Made by a program: the position numbers and the translations under genes | Source of the DNA: Fen-549 sp050011315 | GTDB taxonomy: Bacteria; Actinomycetota; Thermoleophilia; Gaiellales; Gaiellaceae | DNA: 64,000 bases | Assembly (NCBI GenBank): GCA_050011315.1 | Contig: JBEKJI010000006.1 | Location: 1-64,000, forward strand | Reading direction: 5' to 3' | The notes under the pieces: model-generated | What the model was told of the DNA's origin: nothing | The model's input: the letters and a program-made list of their open reading frames with translations, nothing else | Databases searched by the model: none | Part shown: piece after piece, positions 1-8,054 of the stretch | Position numbering within the stretch: the first letter of the stretch is position 1 | Layout of the letters: every line of letters starts with the position of its first letter

Positions 1-2
1 GA

Positions 3-119
3 ACCAACGCCTGGCTGAAGAGCAAGCGCAGGGTCGCCGTCCGCCGCGACCGGAAGGCCTCCAACTACCTCGCTTTCCTGCACCTGGCGATGATCTTGAT
101 CCTGGCGACGTTATTTTGA
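3..119 (+). CDS. Transposase C-terminal end, cut by the window edge
   Basis: An open frame entering from the left edge encodes 38 residues ending at TGA. The segment reads NAWLKSKRRVAVRRD followed by SNYLAFLHLAMILI. This pattern (a basic WLK..RR..VR stretch, then a Y/LAFLHLA helix) is typical of the C-terminus of IS4/IS5-type DDE transposases. The start and catalytic residues lie outside the window, so whether the gene is intact cannot be judged. An inverted repeat just after the stop (127-167) could belong to the right end of the element. The family call rests on pattern recognition alone. Confidence 0.55.
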   Translation, partial: TNAWLKSKRRVAVRRDRKASNYLAFLHLAMILILATLF

Positions 120-126
120 GGCAATC

Positions 127-167
127 TCCTGACACCGGGGTGTGTCAAACGAATTGGCGTGTCAGGA
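127..167. repeat. Inverted repeat, possible IS right end
   Basis: TCCTGACAC at 127-135 is matched by its perfect reverse complement GTGTCAGGA at 159-167, with a smaller nested TGACACC/GGTGTGTCA fold inside. It lies 8 bp after the transposase stop. It may be the terminal repeat region of that element or its transcription terminator; no target-site duplication can be checked. Confidence 0.35.
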
Positions 168-238
168 CTGTGACTTGTTCTCGACAGGCGCGGAGGCGAG
201 AAATACCTGCTCAGAAGCGATTGTCAAGGGAGTTCGAG

Positions 239-640
239 CTAACCGACTGCGCGCATGCGCGGCTCGAAGTCGGCCAGCCGTTCGGCGATCTCGGCCACGA
301 TTCCGGCCTGCGTAAGCGCGGCGATGCGAATCATGTCGCCGTTCGAGCGCTCGAGTAAGAGCGTCGGCCGGCCGTCCAGCCGATCGCGGTTCTCACGTCC
401 GACGCCGACTCCGATCAGCTCGCAAATCGGAAGCAGGCAGACGGCGAGGTGGTCGCAATCGTTGCCCTCCAAACGAAGTCGGACCGAGTCGAGCTCCAGC
501 TTCCCCGCTACCGGCGCGCGGTCGTTTTCCTGCCATACGACTCCGTAGCTCTCCATCCCGCGCGCATTTTCGTCATCGCCACCAGAGAGCTCATCGTCCG
601 CGCCGCTGATCGGCGATCGGGAGAAACTACGCGCTCTCAC
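239..640 (-). CDS. Hypothetical small protein cotranscribed with a two-component system
   Basis: A 133-residue protein of unknown function. It has no signal peptide or membrane segment. The C-terminal half alternates beta-like stretches (GRPTLLLERSNGDMIRIAAL) and ends in an amphipathic helix, suggesting a small beta-rich domain of PH-like size, but no family is assigned. The GTG at 640 overlaps the end of the upstream response regulator by 14 bp; an internal ATG at 556 (protein beginning MESYGVVW) may be the real start, because the first 28 residues look unstructured. Same-strand overlap suggests it is the last gene of the kinase/regulator operon. Confidence 0.55.
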   Translation of the reverse strand: MRARSFSRSPISGADDELSGGDDENARGMESYGVVWQENDRAPVAGKLELDSVRLRLEGNDCDHLAVCLLPICELIGVGVGRENRDRLDGRPTLLLERSNGDMIRIAALTQAGIVAEIAERLADFEPRMRAVG

Positions 641-1292
641 CTTCGCCGCGGCGCGCTTCGTCGAGAAGACCTCGTTCGAGGGCGTAGCGGACGAGCTCGG
701 CGCGGGTTGTCAGGCGTAGCTTCTGCATGATGTGCGCCCGGTGCGTCTCGGCCGTACGAACCGAGATGTAGAGCTTCTTGGCGATCTCCTGGTTGGTGTG
801 CCCGAGCGCGAGCAGGCGCAGCACCTCTCGCTCGCGCTCCGAGAGGGGATCGAGCTCGGCGTCGGCACGAGCCTTCGCCTCGGCCTCGATCAGCCGCGCC
901 CCCAGCTCTGGATGAACGTAGCGACCGCCGCGCGCAACTTCCCGCACGGCCGTGATCAGCTCGCTACCGGCCGCCTCCTTGAGCACGTAGCCGCTCGCAC
1001 CGACGGCGAAAGCTTCACGCACGTAGCTGGGATCGTCCTGCATCGACAGCACCAGCACCCTCGAGGCGGGCGACTCCTTGAGCAGCTCAGGCGTCACCTC
1101 GATGCCGCTCTTCCCGGGCATCACGACGTCGACCAAGACGACATCCGGCTTCCGTAAACGCGCCTCGAAGACTGCTTCGCGCGCGTCTCCAGCCTCGCCC
1201 ACGGTCTCGATGTCCGGCTCCGCGTCGAGCACGTGCCGCAAGCCGGCTCTGACGACCGCGTGGTCATCGACGATGAGAACGCGGATGCTCAC
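627..1292 (-). CDS. NarL/FixJ-family response regulator
   Basis: 221 residues with a receiver domain (about 1-120) and a C-terminal LuxR-type helix-turn-helix (about 155-212). The acidic pocket is VDD at 8-10, the likely phosphoacceptor is Asp55 in VLVDVVMPG, and the conserved Lys sits in YVLKEA. The HTH shows LSEREREVLRLLA and the recognition helix region SVRTAETHRAHIM. It overlaps the upstream histidine kinase gene by 4 bp, so the two are translationally coupled and almost certainly partners. Regulated genes cannot be told from the sequence; the nearby DsbA/VKOR operon is divergent and is one possibility. Confidence 0.93.
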   Translation of the reverse strand: MSIRVLIVDDHAVVRAGLRHVLDAEPDIETVGEAGDAREAVFEARLRKPDVVLVDVVMPGKSGIEVTPELLKESPASRVLVLSMQDDPSYVREAFAVGASGYVLKEAAGSELITAVREVARGGRYVHPELGARLIEAEAKARADAELDPLSEREREVLRLLALGHTNQEIAKKLYISVRTAETHRAHIMQKLRLTTRAELVRYALERGLLDEARRGEGESA

Positions 1293-2836
1293 GGCAGCGG
1301 CACCTCGGCCACGACGGTCGTCCCCGCACCCTCGCTCGATTCGACCTGCAGTCTTCCGCTCAGAAGCGCCACTCGTTCCTCCATTCCAACGAGTCCGAGG
1401 CCCTCGTCGCGCCTGGCCCCGGCGTCGAAACCACGTCCATCATCCTCGATCACCGCGATCACACTACCGTTCTTGCGCGTGACGAGGACGCTCACCGAGC
1501 TGGCGCGAGCGTGCTTGACCACGTTCGTGAGCGACTCCTGCACGATCCGGTAGAGCGCGGTCTCTATCTCGCTCGGAAGCCGATCGTCGCCCAGATAGGA
1601 CTCGACTTCGACACGTATACCTGTCTGCTCGCTGAAGCCGGTGCCCAAGCGCTTGAGCGCAGGCACGAGCCCGAAATCATCGAGCGCCTTCGGGCGCAGT
1701 TCGACCGCGAGTCGGCGAACGTCCTGGAGCGTCTGGGTTACGAGCTCGCGCAGGCGCTCGGCTTCGGCACCGGCGCGCTCCGAGTCGGGTGCCTCGGTAA
1801 TCGCCTGCAACCCCAGCAGCACCGAGGTGAGCGTCTGGCCGGTCTCGTCGTGGAGCTCGCGCGAGAGGCGGCGGCGCTCCAGCTCCTGTGCGGCGACGAC
1901 ACGGCGCAGCGCATCCCGGGCAACACGCTCGGACATCTCCACGGCGACCGCGGCGCGGGAGGCGAAGACCTCGGCCAGGCGCAGATCCTCATCGCTGAAG
2001 CGGGGATCGGCGCCGACACGATCGACGACCATGATCACGCCGATCGCCCGCTCGCGTACGAGTAGCGGCACCCAAAGGCCGGCGTTGATACCGATCCGGC
2101 GCGCGATCTCGGGGTTCACCTCGGGATCGTCGATCGCCGAGTCGACGCGCTCGCTCCTGCGCCTCTCGAGCACCCGCCCGAGCTTCGAGCGGCCTCGCGG
2201 CATCCGCGTCTCGAGCACATCCGCGGCGCCTTCGCCGTCGGCGGCGGCGAAACGCATTTCCGTATCGCTCGCCGGCAAACCGATCGCGACCATTCGCGCC
2301 CCCAAGAGCTCGCGCAGACGCTGGCAGATGAGCTGGAGTAGCCTGGCGAGGTCGGTCTCGCGAACGAGCGCGTTGCCCACCTCGTTTAGCGATTCGAGCT
2401 GCTTCAGCCAGCTGGTCGCCGACTCGTACAGACGCGCGTTCTCGATCGCCACCGAGGCCTGATCGGCGAGCACGCGCAGGAGCTCCTCGTCTTCTGCGGT
2501 GAAGAACTGAGCGTTCCGCTTGGCCGCCAAGAAAAGATTGCCGGCGGCTGTGCCCCGAATCAGGATCGGCACGCTCAGCGTTCCCGGCCCGCCGAGGAAC
2601 TCGTCGGCGCTGAAGGCGGCGCCCGGCTCGATCCCGAAGGTGACGAAGCGCTCGAGCTCGCTGCCCGAGGGCGCGATCAGCCCAAGCGCCGCGTGCCGAG
2701 CGCCGGTGAGAGCAGCGGCCGCCTCGACCAGGCGCACGAAGACGCCCTCGAGCGAGAGCTCGGAGTTGAGCGCAATCCCTGCGCCGACGAGAGCGCGCAG
2801 GCGATCCTGACTCAGATGCTCGAACTGAGTCGCCAC
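1289..2836 (-). CDS. GAF-domain sensor histidine kinase (HisKA_3 / NarX-DegS type)
   Basis: 515 residues, no predicted membrane segment, so cytoplasmic. Two tandem GAF-like regions (about 20-140 and 155-300) are followed by a dimerisation/phosphoacceptor helix with RRLSRELHDETGQ, where His329 is the likely phosphorylated residue. An HATPase_c domain follows, with an N-box (ESLTNVVKHA), a G1 box (DDGRGFD) and a G2 box (GLGLVGMEERV). This order is the standard HisKA_3 kinase that pairs with NarL regulators, matching the overlapping downstream gene. GAF domains often bind haem or small molecules; no ligand residue is evident. The start is GTG at 2836. Confidence 0.93.
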   Translation of the reverse strand: MATQFEHLSQDRLRALVGAGIALNSELSLEGVFVRLVEAAAALTGARHAALGLIAPSGSELERFVTFGIEPGAAFSADEFLGGPGTLSVPILIRGTAAGNLFLAAKRNAQFFTAEDEELLRVLADQASVAIENARLYESATSWLKQLESLNEVGNALVRETDLARLLQLICQRLRELLGARMVAIGLPASDTEMRFAAADGEGAADVLETRMPRGRSKLGRVLERRRSERVDSAIDDPEVNPEIARRIGINAGLWVPLLVRERAIGVIMVVDRVGADPRFSDEDLRLAEVFASRAAVAVEMSERVARDALRRVVAAQELERRRLSRELHDETGQTLTSVLLGLQAITEAPDSERAGAEAERLRELVTQTLQDVRRLAVELRPKALDDFGLVPALKRLGTGFSEQTGIRVEVESYLGDDRLPSEIETALYRIVQESLTNVVKHARASSVSVLVTRKNGSVIAVIEDDGRGFDAGARRDEGLGLVGMEERVALLSGRLQVESSEGAGTTVVAEVPLP

Positions 2837-2995
2837 GCGTCCATTATCGCCGCGAGCCGCCCGCTGCGATCACAACTGGCCGCGGCCGCCGGCGCAGCTG
2901 CTCTCGAACGCGACTCCGAGTCCCCCGAAAGTGGCTTCGTCGAATACTCTTCTCTGGCAAACCAGCTCAGATGTCGGCAGAACGAGGAGGCGGAA

Positions 2996-3700
2996 GTGAA
3001 GCGCGACGATCTTGTACGAATTCTGGCAGTCGTAGGAGGAGCGATCGTCCTGGTGGTGGCGCTTGTGGTGGCAGTTCGGCTCGGCCACCACACGAACAAG
3101 CCGAGCGCCAGCAACATTCAACTCGACTCGGTCAATGAAATGCTGAGCGGCATCCCGCAAAAGGGAATCACGCTCGGGAGCCCCAAAGCCAAGCTGACGC
3201 TGGTCGAGTTCGCCGATCCGCAGTGCCCGGCCTGTGGCGATTTCTCGCGAAGCACGTTCCCGTCTCTCGTGCAGGGCTTCGTTCGTACTGGGAAGCTCCG
3301 CATCGAGTACAGGGGACTCGACTTCGTAGGGGGCGATTCGGTTCGCCTGCTCAGACTGGCTCAGGCCGCCGGGCTCCAGAACAAGCTCTGGAACGTCGTC
3401 GAGCTGGAGTACGAGAACCAGGGATCGGAGAACAGCGGTTACGCCACCGACTCTTTGTTGAGGGGTCTCGCCAATGCCGTCCCGGAACTTGATGTCAATA
3501 AAGTCATGGCAACCTGGAACACGAACGTTGTCGTTCCGAACATGGACGCGGCACAGAAACTGGCCGATCAGAGCTTCAAGAAGCTCTACACGCCGTCCTT
3601 CCTGCTCGGGCCGACAGGCGCCAAGCCGACCAAGACGATCGTCGGCGACCAGCCTCTCCAGGACTTCGTCGATGCCATCAACGCCGAGCTGAAGAAGTGA
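2996..3700 (+). CDS. Membrane-anchored DsbA-family thiol-disulfide oxidoreductase
   Basis: 234 residues from GTG 2996, chosen because GAGGAGG lies just upstream. Residues 9-28 form one hydrophobic anchor. The thioredoxin-like domain follows, with the redox motif Cys77-Pro-Ala-Cys80 in DPQCPACGDFS and a cis-proline-type loop (TPSFLLG) near residue 200. It would act outside the membrane as a disulfide oxidase or isomerase. The downstream VKOR gene overlaps by 4 bp and would reoxidise it, a known DsbA-VKOR pairing. An in-frame extension to 2693 exists but lacks a convincing start and would run into the divergent kinase gene. Confidence 0.9.
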   Translation: MKRDDLVRILAVVGGAIVLVVALVVAVRLGHHTNKPSASNIQLDSVNEMLSGIPQKGITLGSPKAKLTLVEFADPQCPACGDFSRSTFPSLVQGFVRTGKLRIEYRGLDFVGGDSVRLLRLAQAAGLQNKLWNVVELEYENQGSENSGYATDSLLRGLANAVPELDVNKVMATWNTNVVVPNMDAAQKLADQSFKKLYTPSFLLGPTGAKPTKTIVGDQPLQDFVDAINAELKK

Positions 3701-4119
3701 TCGAGCGCTCTCTCCGCTTCACCGTCGCGGTGCTCGCCCTGATCGGGGCGGGCATCGCCGGCTACCTCACCTACACGCATTTCAACGGCACCGCCCCGGT
3801 TTGTCTGAACGGCGGCGGCTGTGAGGTTGTGCAGAACTCGCGTTGGTCGAAGGTTTTCCACATCCCGGTCGCCCTGCTCGGCCTGCTCGCCTACTTGAGC
3901 ATCGTGGCGACGACGCTGATCCGCCATCCCCTCGCCAAGGAGGCGGGTGCGACCATGGCCGTGACCGCGCTCGGCTTCAACGCCTACCTGCTCTACGTCC
4001 AGGCCTACGACATCGGCCGCTACTGCACTTGGTGCGTCTCGAACGAGATCGTCTCGGCCCTGCTCGCGCCGGTTGCGCTCGCCTGGCTCCTGTGGCGGCC
4101 GAAGGACGTTCCTGCGTGA
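3697..4119 (+). CDS. Vitamin K epoxide reductase (VKOR) family protein
   Basis: 140 residues with four hydrophobic segments. It carries both cysteine pairs of bacterial VKORs: Cys36 and Cys42 in the first extracytoplasmic loop (CLNGGGC) and the active-site Cys110-x-x-Cys113 (YCTWC). The family transfers electrons from DsbA-type proteins to quinone, regenerating oxidised DsbA. The gene starts with GTG overlapping the DsbA stop and itself overlaps the next gene by 4 bp, so the three are one operon. This is probably the disulfide-forming system of the cell envelope, replacing DsbB. Confidence 0.93.
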   Translation: MIERSLRFTVAVLALIGAGIAGYLTYTHFNGTAPVCLNGGGCEVVQNSRWSKVFHIPVALLGLLAYLSIVATTLIRHPLAKEAGATMAVTALGFNAYLLYVQAYDIGRYCTWCVSNEIVSALLAPVALAWLLWRPKDVPA

Positions 4120-5066
4120 TCTGCGTCACCGGTGCGACCGGCTTCCTCGGCCTCGAGCTCGTGCGGCTCCTACGCGAGCGGGGCGAGCCGGTGCGGGCGC
4201 TCGGCCGTGACGAGAAGGCGCTCCAGGAGCTAGCAAAGCTCGGTGCCGAGCCCGTGCGCGTTTCGATGGACAACGCTGAGGGTTTGCGAGACGCCGCGGC
4301 CGGCTGCGAGCTCGTCTACCACGTCGCCGGGCTGGTCGCACACGAGAAGCGAGACCGCAACCGCTTGCTGGCAACGAACGCAGAGGGCACGCGAAAGCTG
4401 CTTGAGCTCTCCGATCCGCGCGCTCGATTCGTTCACGTCGCGAGTGTTGCAACGCTCGGCCCCGGCACGGGGCCCGGCGATTTGATCAGTGAGAGTCACA
4501 TCCCGCCCGCCGATGTCGATCGTCTGCCCTACTCGGCGAGCAAGATCGCCGGAGAGCGCTACGCCCTCGAGGCGGCGCAGGCCGGACGCGACGTCGTCGT
4601 CGCCAACCCGAGCTACATCATCGGCCCCGGCGACAGGCGCGGCGGCACGACCTGGCCAATCCGCGCTTACCTACGCGGGCGCCTGCGCTTCGTCACCAGC
4701 GGGGGTCTCTGCCTGGTCGACGTGCGCGACGTCGCCTCCGGCCTCGTGGCGCTGGCCGAGCGGGGTAAGGCCGGCGAGCGCTACATCCTCGCCGGCCGTG
4801 ACGGGAATCTGAGCCACGCCGATTTCTTCCGCGAGGTCGGCGAGATCGCCGGCCGCAGGCGCTTCCAGGTCAACCTGCCGCCCAGGCTGGCGCTGGCCCT
4901 GACAACGGTTTTCCCCTGGCCGGTCACGCGCGGGTACGCCAAGATCGCCACTCGCTGGTGGTACTGCGATCCGGCCAAGGCCATGCGGGAGATCGGCTTC
5001 GAGCCCCGGCCGATCGAGGAGACCCTCGGCGACACGGTTCGCTTCGTGCTCGACTCGTCGCGCTGA
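4116..5066 (+). CDS. NAD(P)-dependent epimerase/dehydratase (extended SDR)
   Basis: 316 residues from GTG 4116. The Rossmann motif TGATGFLG lies at residues 5-12 and the catalytic Ser/Tyr-x3-Lys at Ser110, Tyr139 and Lys143 (YSASK). The sequence resembles the dihydroflavonol-4-reductase / hopanoid-associated sugar epimerase (HpnA) group, but the substrate cannot be determined. The start was chosen because it places the nucleotide-binding motif at the N-terminus and overlaps the VKOR stop by 4 bp; the longer upstream frame runs through VKOR. Its place behind DsbA and VKOR shows shared expression, not necessarily shared function. Confidence 0.85.
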   Translation: MICVTGATGFLGLELVRLLRERGEPVRALGRDEKALQELAKLGAEPVRVSMDNAEGLRDAAAGCELVYHVAGLVAHEKRDRNRLLATNAEGTRKLLELSDPRARFVHVASVATLGPGTGPGDLISESHIPPADVDRLPYSASKIAGERYALEAAQAGRDVVVANPSYIIGPGDRRGGTTWPIRAYLRGRLRFVTSGGLCLVDVRDVASGLVALAERGKAGERYILAGRDGNLSHADFFREVGEIAGRRRFQVNLPPRLALALTTVFPWPVTRGYAKIATRWWYCDPAKAMREIGFEPRPIEETLGDTVRFVLDSSR

Positions 5067-5080
5067 ACCTGGAGTCTAGT

Positions 5081-5117
5081 CCGGTAGGTATGTGTGCAGG
5101 CCTAGTGGATTAGGCTC
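5081..5117. repeat. Dispersed intergenic hairpin repeat, copy A
   Basis: This copy has CCGGTAGG, then GTGTG, then a hairpin with GCCTA (5100-5104) pairing TAGGC (5111-5115) and loop GTGGAT. It sits between convergent gene ends and abuts the stop of the minus-strand aldolase gene. Closely similar copies occur at 6356-6390 and 27196-27222. Stem sequences vary between copies while the loop core stays GYGGAW. Confidence 0.5.
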
Positions 5118-6215
5118 TCAGATCATCGGTACCTGCGGCTGCAGACCCGGCTGAATGCGCTCGATGATCTCGCGCAGATTCTCGCCCGTTGCGGTGATGC
5201 CGTGGTTGCGCAGGCCGATGACCGCGTGGCCGGGATCCTCCTGGGCTTCGAGCAGCTCCGAGACCGCCAGTGCGAGCTCCTCGGTTCCACAGGGGAAGTT
5301 GATCTCGGTCGCGTCGGCGCCCTCGAGCCAGGCGTGCACATGCAAAATCGCACCGACCTCGGGATGGTTCTGGTAGATCATCCAGTGCTCGATCGCGTCC
5401 ACCGAGACCCGGCGCGGCTCAACATCCGGCGGCACGCTGAGGACGATCGCGGCCTTCTCGGCGTCGTAGTTCGAGACCATCAGTATGTCGCGCCCAATCT
5501 CCACGAGGTTGCTCTTGTCGACGCCGCTGGCGCTCATCCAGTAGCGCTGCTCGTCCTTGCGGATCGAGAGGTTCCCGTAGGAGAGACCACCGATCCCCCA
5601 GAGGCGCTTGACGTGCCTGAACTCGCGCTCGCTCAACAGCTCGTGAACGGGGAAGGGCGCGGGCAGGAGACCGAAGCTGTCCAGCTGCTCGCCGGCCCAG
5701 GCGAGCTCCTTGGTCAGCTCGTCGCCTTGCCAGAGTTCAGGCTCGAGATCGGTGCGGTACTCGTTGTCGATGACCAGTCTCGATGTGGCGAGCGGCTGAA
5801 TCCGGTCGACGAGGCGCTCGGCGAGTTCGGCGGCGGGCGCCTCGGCGCGGAACGTTCCGCGCTCGGGCGTGGTCACGAGAACGGCTTCGCCCGGTACGTA
5901 GCAGAGGACCGAGTTGGCGAGCGCGCGCACTAGCAGCGGATACTCGGCTGCGAGAGGATCGGACGGCATCTCGGAGCGCTCGTGCATCGCCGCGACGTAG
6001 GTACCGCGAGAGCGGCGACGGAAGGGCGAAGGACTGTCGGTAGGGAAGAGAAGCAGAACGAAATCGGCCTGCTCGGGATCTTCGACGCGAACCATGCCGC
6101 GGTTCTCGAGCGTTTGAGCGACCGACTCCGAGAACTCTTTGCTGCTGGGACCGCCCGGCGTTCCGGTGACGGCAAAACGCCGTGGAGAGACAGACGAGTG
6201 TGAGCTATCAGTCAT
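5118..6215 (-). CDS. Class II aldolase/adducin-like domain protein
   Basis: 365 residues. The C-terminal half (about 190-340) matches the class II aldolase/adducin fold: YGNLSIR, WMSASGVDKSNL and the metal-ligand motif HVHAWLEG, then GLRNHGITATG. The first 180 residues form an extra domain that is not recognised; it has a PEQADFVLLLF stretch and could bind a nucleotide or sugar. Class II aldolases such as fuculose-phosphate aldolase carry three His ligands; HVH supplies two and the later NHG a third. Substrate unknown. It stands alone on the minus strand, convergent with the epimerase operon. Confidence 0.75.
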   Translation of the reverse strand: MTDSSHSSVSPRRFAVTGTPGGPSSKEFSESVAQTLENRGMVRVEDPEQADFVLLLFPTDSPSPFRRRSRGTYVAAMHERSEMPSDPLAAEYPLLVRALANSVLCYVPGEAVLVTTPERGTFRAEAPAAELAERLVDRIQPLATSRLVIDNEYRTDLEPELWQGDELTKELAWAGEQLDSFGLLPAPFPVHELLSEREFRHVKRLWGIGGLSYGNLSIRKDEQRYWMSASGVDKSNLVEIGRDILMVSNYDAEKAAIVLSVPPDVEPRRVSVDAIEHWMIYQNHPEVGAILHVHAWLEGADATEINFPCGTEELALAVSELLEAQEDPGHAVIGLRNHGITATGENLREIIERIQPGLQPQVPMI

Positions 6216-6355
6216 GTTTCGTACCGCAATCGCTTTCTCTGAGCGGAGTTGTGCGGGGGTGCTACGAGCACAACCCTAACAAGGCCGGACGGTTAGCAGG
6301 TCGGACAGCGATCGGGCGCAAGCGGAACGGAGCGAGATCGCGCTAAGTACCGATC

Positions 6356-6390
6356 CCGGTAGGGACGTGTGAGCCTGGCGGAATGGGCTC
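6356..6390. repeat. Dispersed intergenic hairpin repeat, copy B
   Basis: This copy has CCGGTAGG, GTGTG, then AGCC (6372-6375) pairing GGCT (6386-6389) with GCGGAA in the loop. Its right edge meets the stop codon of the minus-strand PAS-LuxR gene, the same placement as copy A. Similarity to copy A runs over about 35 bp. Confidence 0.5.
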
Positions 6391-6971
6391 TATGCGACGA
6401 GCCCGAGCTTGCGGGCGCGCGCCACGGCGGCGAGCTGCGAGTGCACGCGGAGCTCGACCAGAATGGCGCGGATGTGGTTGCGAACGGTCGGTTCGGCCAG
6501 TCCGAGGCGTCTGGCGATCAGGCGCGCCGAGTAACCGTCGGCGACCAGGTTCAGCACCTCACGCTGCCGCGGAGTCAGCCCAACCCGGGCAGGTTGCTGA
6601 AGCAGCGAGATCGGAGTCGAAGGCTCGAGCACGTGCAGGAAGAGCTCGCGCCCGTCCTGGTTCAAGCAGATGGTCGAGACCGAAAGCGGTCGCCGCGTGC
6701 CGGTCTTCGACTTCACGAGCAGCGTCTTGCGCGGGACCGGCCAGCCCTCGCGTGCGAGACGCGCGCAGGAGCATCCGGAATGGCAGACGAGCGCCCCGTC
6801 CTCGTCGACGGCAGCCATCGCCTCCCAGCAGGGGCGCCCGATCGCCGACTCGGCGGTCAGGCCCGTGAGTAACTCGGCCTGATGATTCCAGGAACGCACG
6901 ATCAGCTCGCGGTCGAAACCGAAGACCGCATCGCCTGAGCGAACAGTTAGCTTGGCCGTCACGAGTTGCAC
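6390..6971 (-). CDS. PAS-LuxR transcription regulator with a cysteine cluster
   Basis: 193 residues from GTG 6971. The N-terminal PAS-like domain (about 5-118) has VFGFDRELIV and SWNHQAELLTG. It includes four cysteines, Cys48, Cys63, Cys67 and Cys69 (C-x14-C-x3-C-x-C). The C-terminal LuxR HTH spans about 128-193 (LTPRQREVLNLVADG, then PTVRNHIRAIL). There is no receiver domain, so sensing is probably direct. The cysteine spacing would suit a metal, an Fe-S cluster or a redox switch, but that is inference. It is monocistronic as far as can be seen; targets are unknown. Confidence 0.83.
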   Translation of the reverse strand: MQLVTAKLTVRSGDAVFGFDRELIVRSWNHQAELLTGLTAESAIGRPCWEAMAAVDEDGALVCHSGCSCARLAREGWPVPRKTLLVKSKTGTRRPLSVSTICLNQDGRELFLHVLEPSTPISLLQQPARVGLTPRQREVLNLVADGYSARLIARRLGLAEPTVRNHIRAILVELRVHSQLAAVARARKLGLVA

Positions 6972-7045
6972 TCTTCACGATCGGACGCCCGCGCGAATCG
7001 TGCCGGTTCCGCGTTCGGCGTTCGGATAAGTACTTAGAACTCGTT

Positions 7046-7213
7046 TCAATTCGCCCCCTGAAGCCTTCTCCAGCCGATCACCGAGCAACCGAGCGACAGA
7101 AAGGCACGATGGATGTCCGCTCTGCGTTCGAAGCGAACGAGCAGCCGCCTGAACTGATGTAGCCAGGCGAAGGTACGCTCGACCATCCGGCGGTGCGTAC
7201 CCGTAGCTTCGAG
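7046..7213 (-). pseudogene. IS5-type transposase, C-terminal fragment
   Basis: Read on the minus strand this encodes about 55 residues ending in TGA at 7046, including RRMVERTFAWLHQFRRLL, VRFERRADIHRAFLSLG and CSVIGW. This is the C-terminal DDE region of IS5-family transposases (the VERT-WL...RYERR...H-AFL signature). It has no start and an upstream in-frame stop. The upstream half of a similar transposase lies at 7834-7935 in the same orientation, with the 174-residue gene at 7214-7738 between them. The A/T-richer bases after the stop (AACGAGTTCTAAG) may be the element's end. Confidence 0.8.
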
Positions 7214-7738
7214 TCACGGCCCGGTACCCTCGTCGACTATCTCCCATCGACCGCTCTTGATCGATCGACCTACCAATAGAAATCGCACTTGGCGACCGTT
7301 GGTGAAAGTCTCCGCTGCGGGTAAGTAAGTGGCGTTGAAGTCGACTCTGACGTCCGCCCACTTGTTGTGGCTCGTGAGATCGCGTGGCAGTTCTACGGGC
7401 AACGAATTCCTATTTAGGATCTCTCCCTCTGACACGGAAACGTCGGTTACCTTATCGACGTATTCGAAGTCGTTGTCGGTTCCGGTTTGGAAGTACCGAC
7501 ACTTTGTCGGGGCGATGTACTGCGCGGCGACTACGAAGCGATGCTTGCTCAGGGCGGTGTAATAGCCGCGAACGGCCGCCGCAGGTGTCCGTGTAGCCCT
7601 TGCGCCACATGGATAGATCGGAAGTGTCCGATGCCCGCGGATTAACGGGAGCACAACGACAAGGAATACTGCGCTCAGCCCTCCGACGAGAAGGATCACG
7701 GCGCTCAACGCTACGAGCCGCTTCGTTCGGCGGGTCAC
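7214..7738 (-). CDS. Membrane-anchored hypothetical protein inside a broken transposase
   Basis: 174 residues starting MTRRTKRLVALSAVILLVG. Residues 7-32 form a signal anchor, followed by an extracytoplasmic domain rich in aromatic and charged residues. No family is recognised; the domain has the look of small SnoaL/NTF2-like 'AVRGYYTALSKHRF...A' proteins, where a helix with YYTAL begins a cone-like fold, but this is weak. The base composition is less GC-rich than its neighbours, and transposase fragments flank it on both sides, so it may have been acquired. Its stop is immediately followed by the transposase C-terminal fragment. Confidence 0.7.
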   Translation of the reverse strand: MTRRTKRLVALSAVILLVGGLSAVFLVVVLPLIRGHRTLPIYPCGARATRTPAAAVRGYYTALSKHRFVVAAQYIAPTKCRYFQTGTDNDFEYVDKVTDVSVSEGEILNRNSLPVELPRDLTSHNKWADVRVDFNATYLPAAETFTNGRQVRFLLVGRSIKSGRWEIVDEGTGP

Positions 7739-7833
7739 TGCGGCATTATCCCAGGCGTCGGTCGGCAGCGATCGAGTCGTGAGCGTGTTGTCCTGGAGTG
7801 GCCGACCTCAAGCGACATTCCCGCACGCTGGCG

Positions 7834-7935
7834 CACCCAGCGAAAGCGGCCGAGACCGGATCCATGTGGAGTCTCGCGGCGAGCGATCTCGGGAGTGACA
7901 CCGCGCCGGCGGAGCTCGCGACGCCTGACCGGAAG
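7834..7935 (-). pseudogene. IS5-type transposase, internal fragment
   Basis: Minus-strand translation contains RRRELRRRGVTPEIARR followed by GLGRFRWV. This is the segment that normally comes just before VERT-WL in IS5-family transposases. The frame continues but similarity stops at WV, and the N-terminal part is lost before acetate kinase begins at 8055. The rest of the 316-bp gap between 7738 and 8055 shows no gene. Confidence 0.65.
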
Positions 7936-8054
7936 GCTGCGAGCGACCCGGGCACGGTGATGCACGCTTCCGGTTCCGAGCTCGTCCAACCGGACCTCGC
8001 CGGAGCAGAAGGAACCCGCGAAGCGGCCTGGCACTAGGTAAAAAGAGGAAACCA

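Noticed and set aside
2693..2995. N-terminal extension of the DsbA-like protein to 2693
   Set aside because: It overlaps the divergent kinase gene and lacks a ribosome site; GTG 2996 with GAGGAGG gives a normal membrane anchor at the N-terminus.
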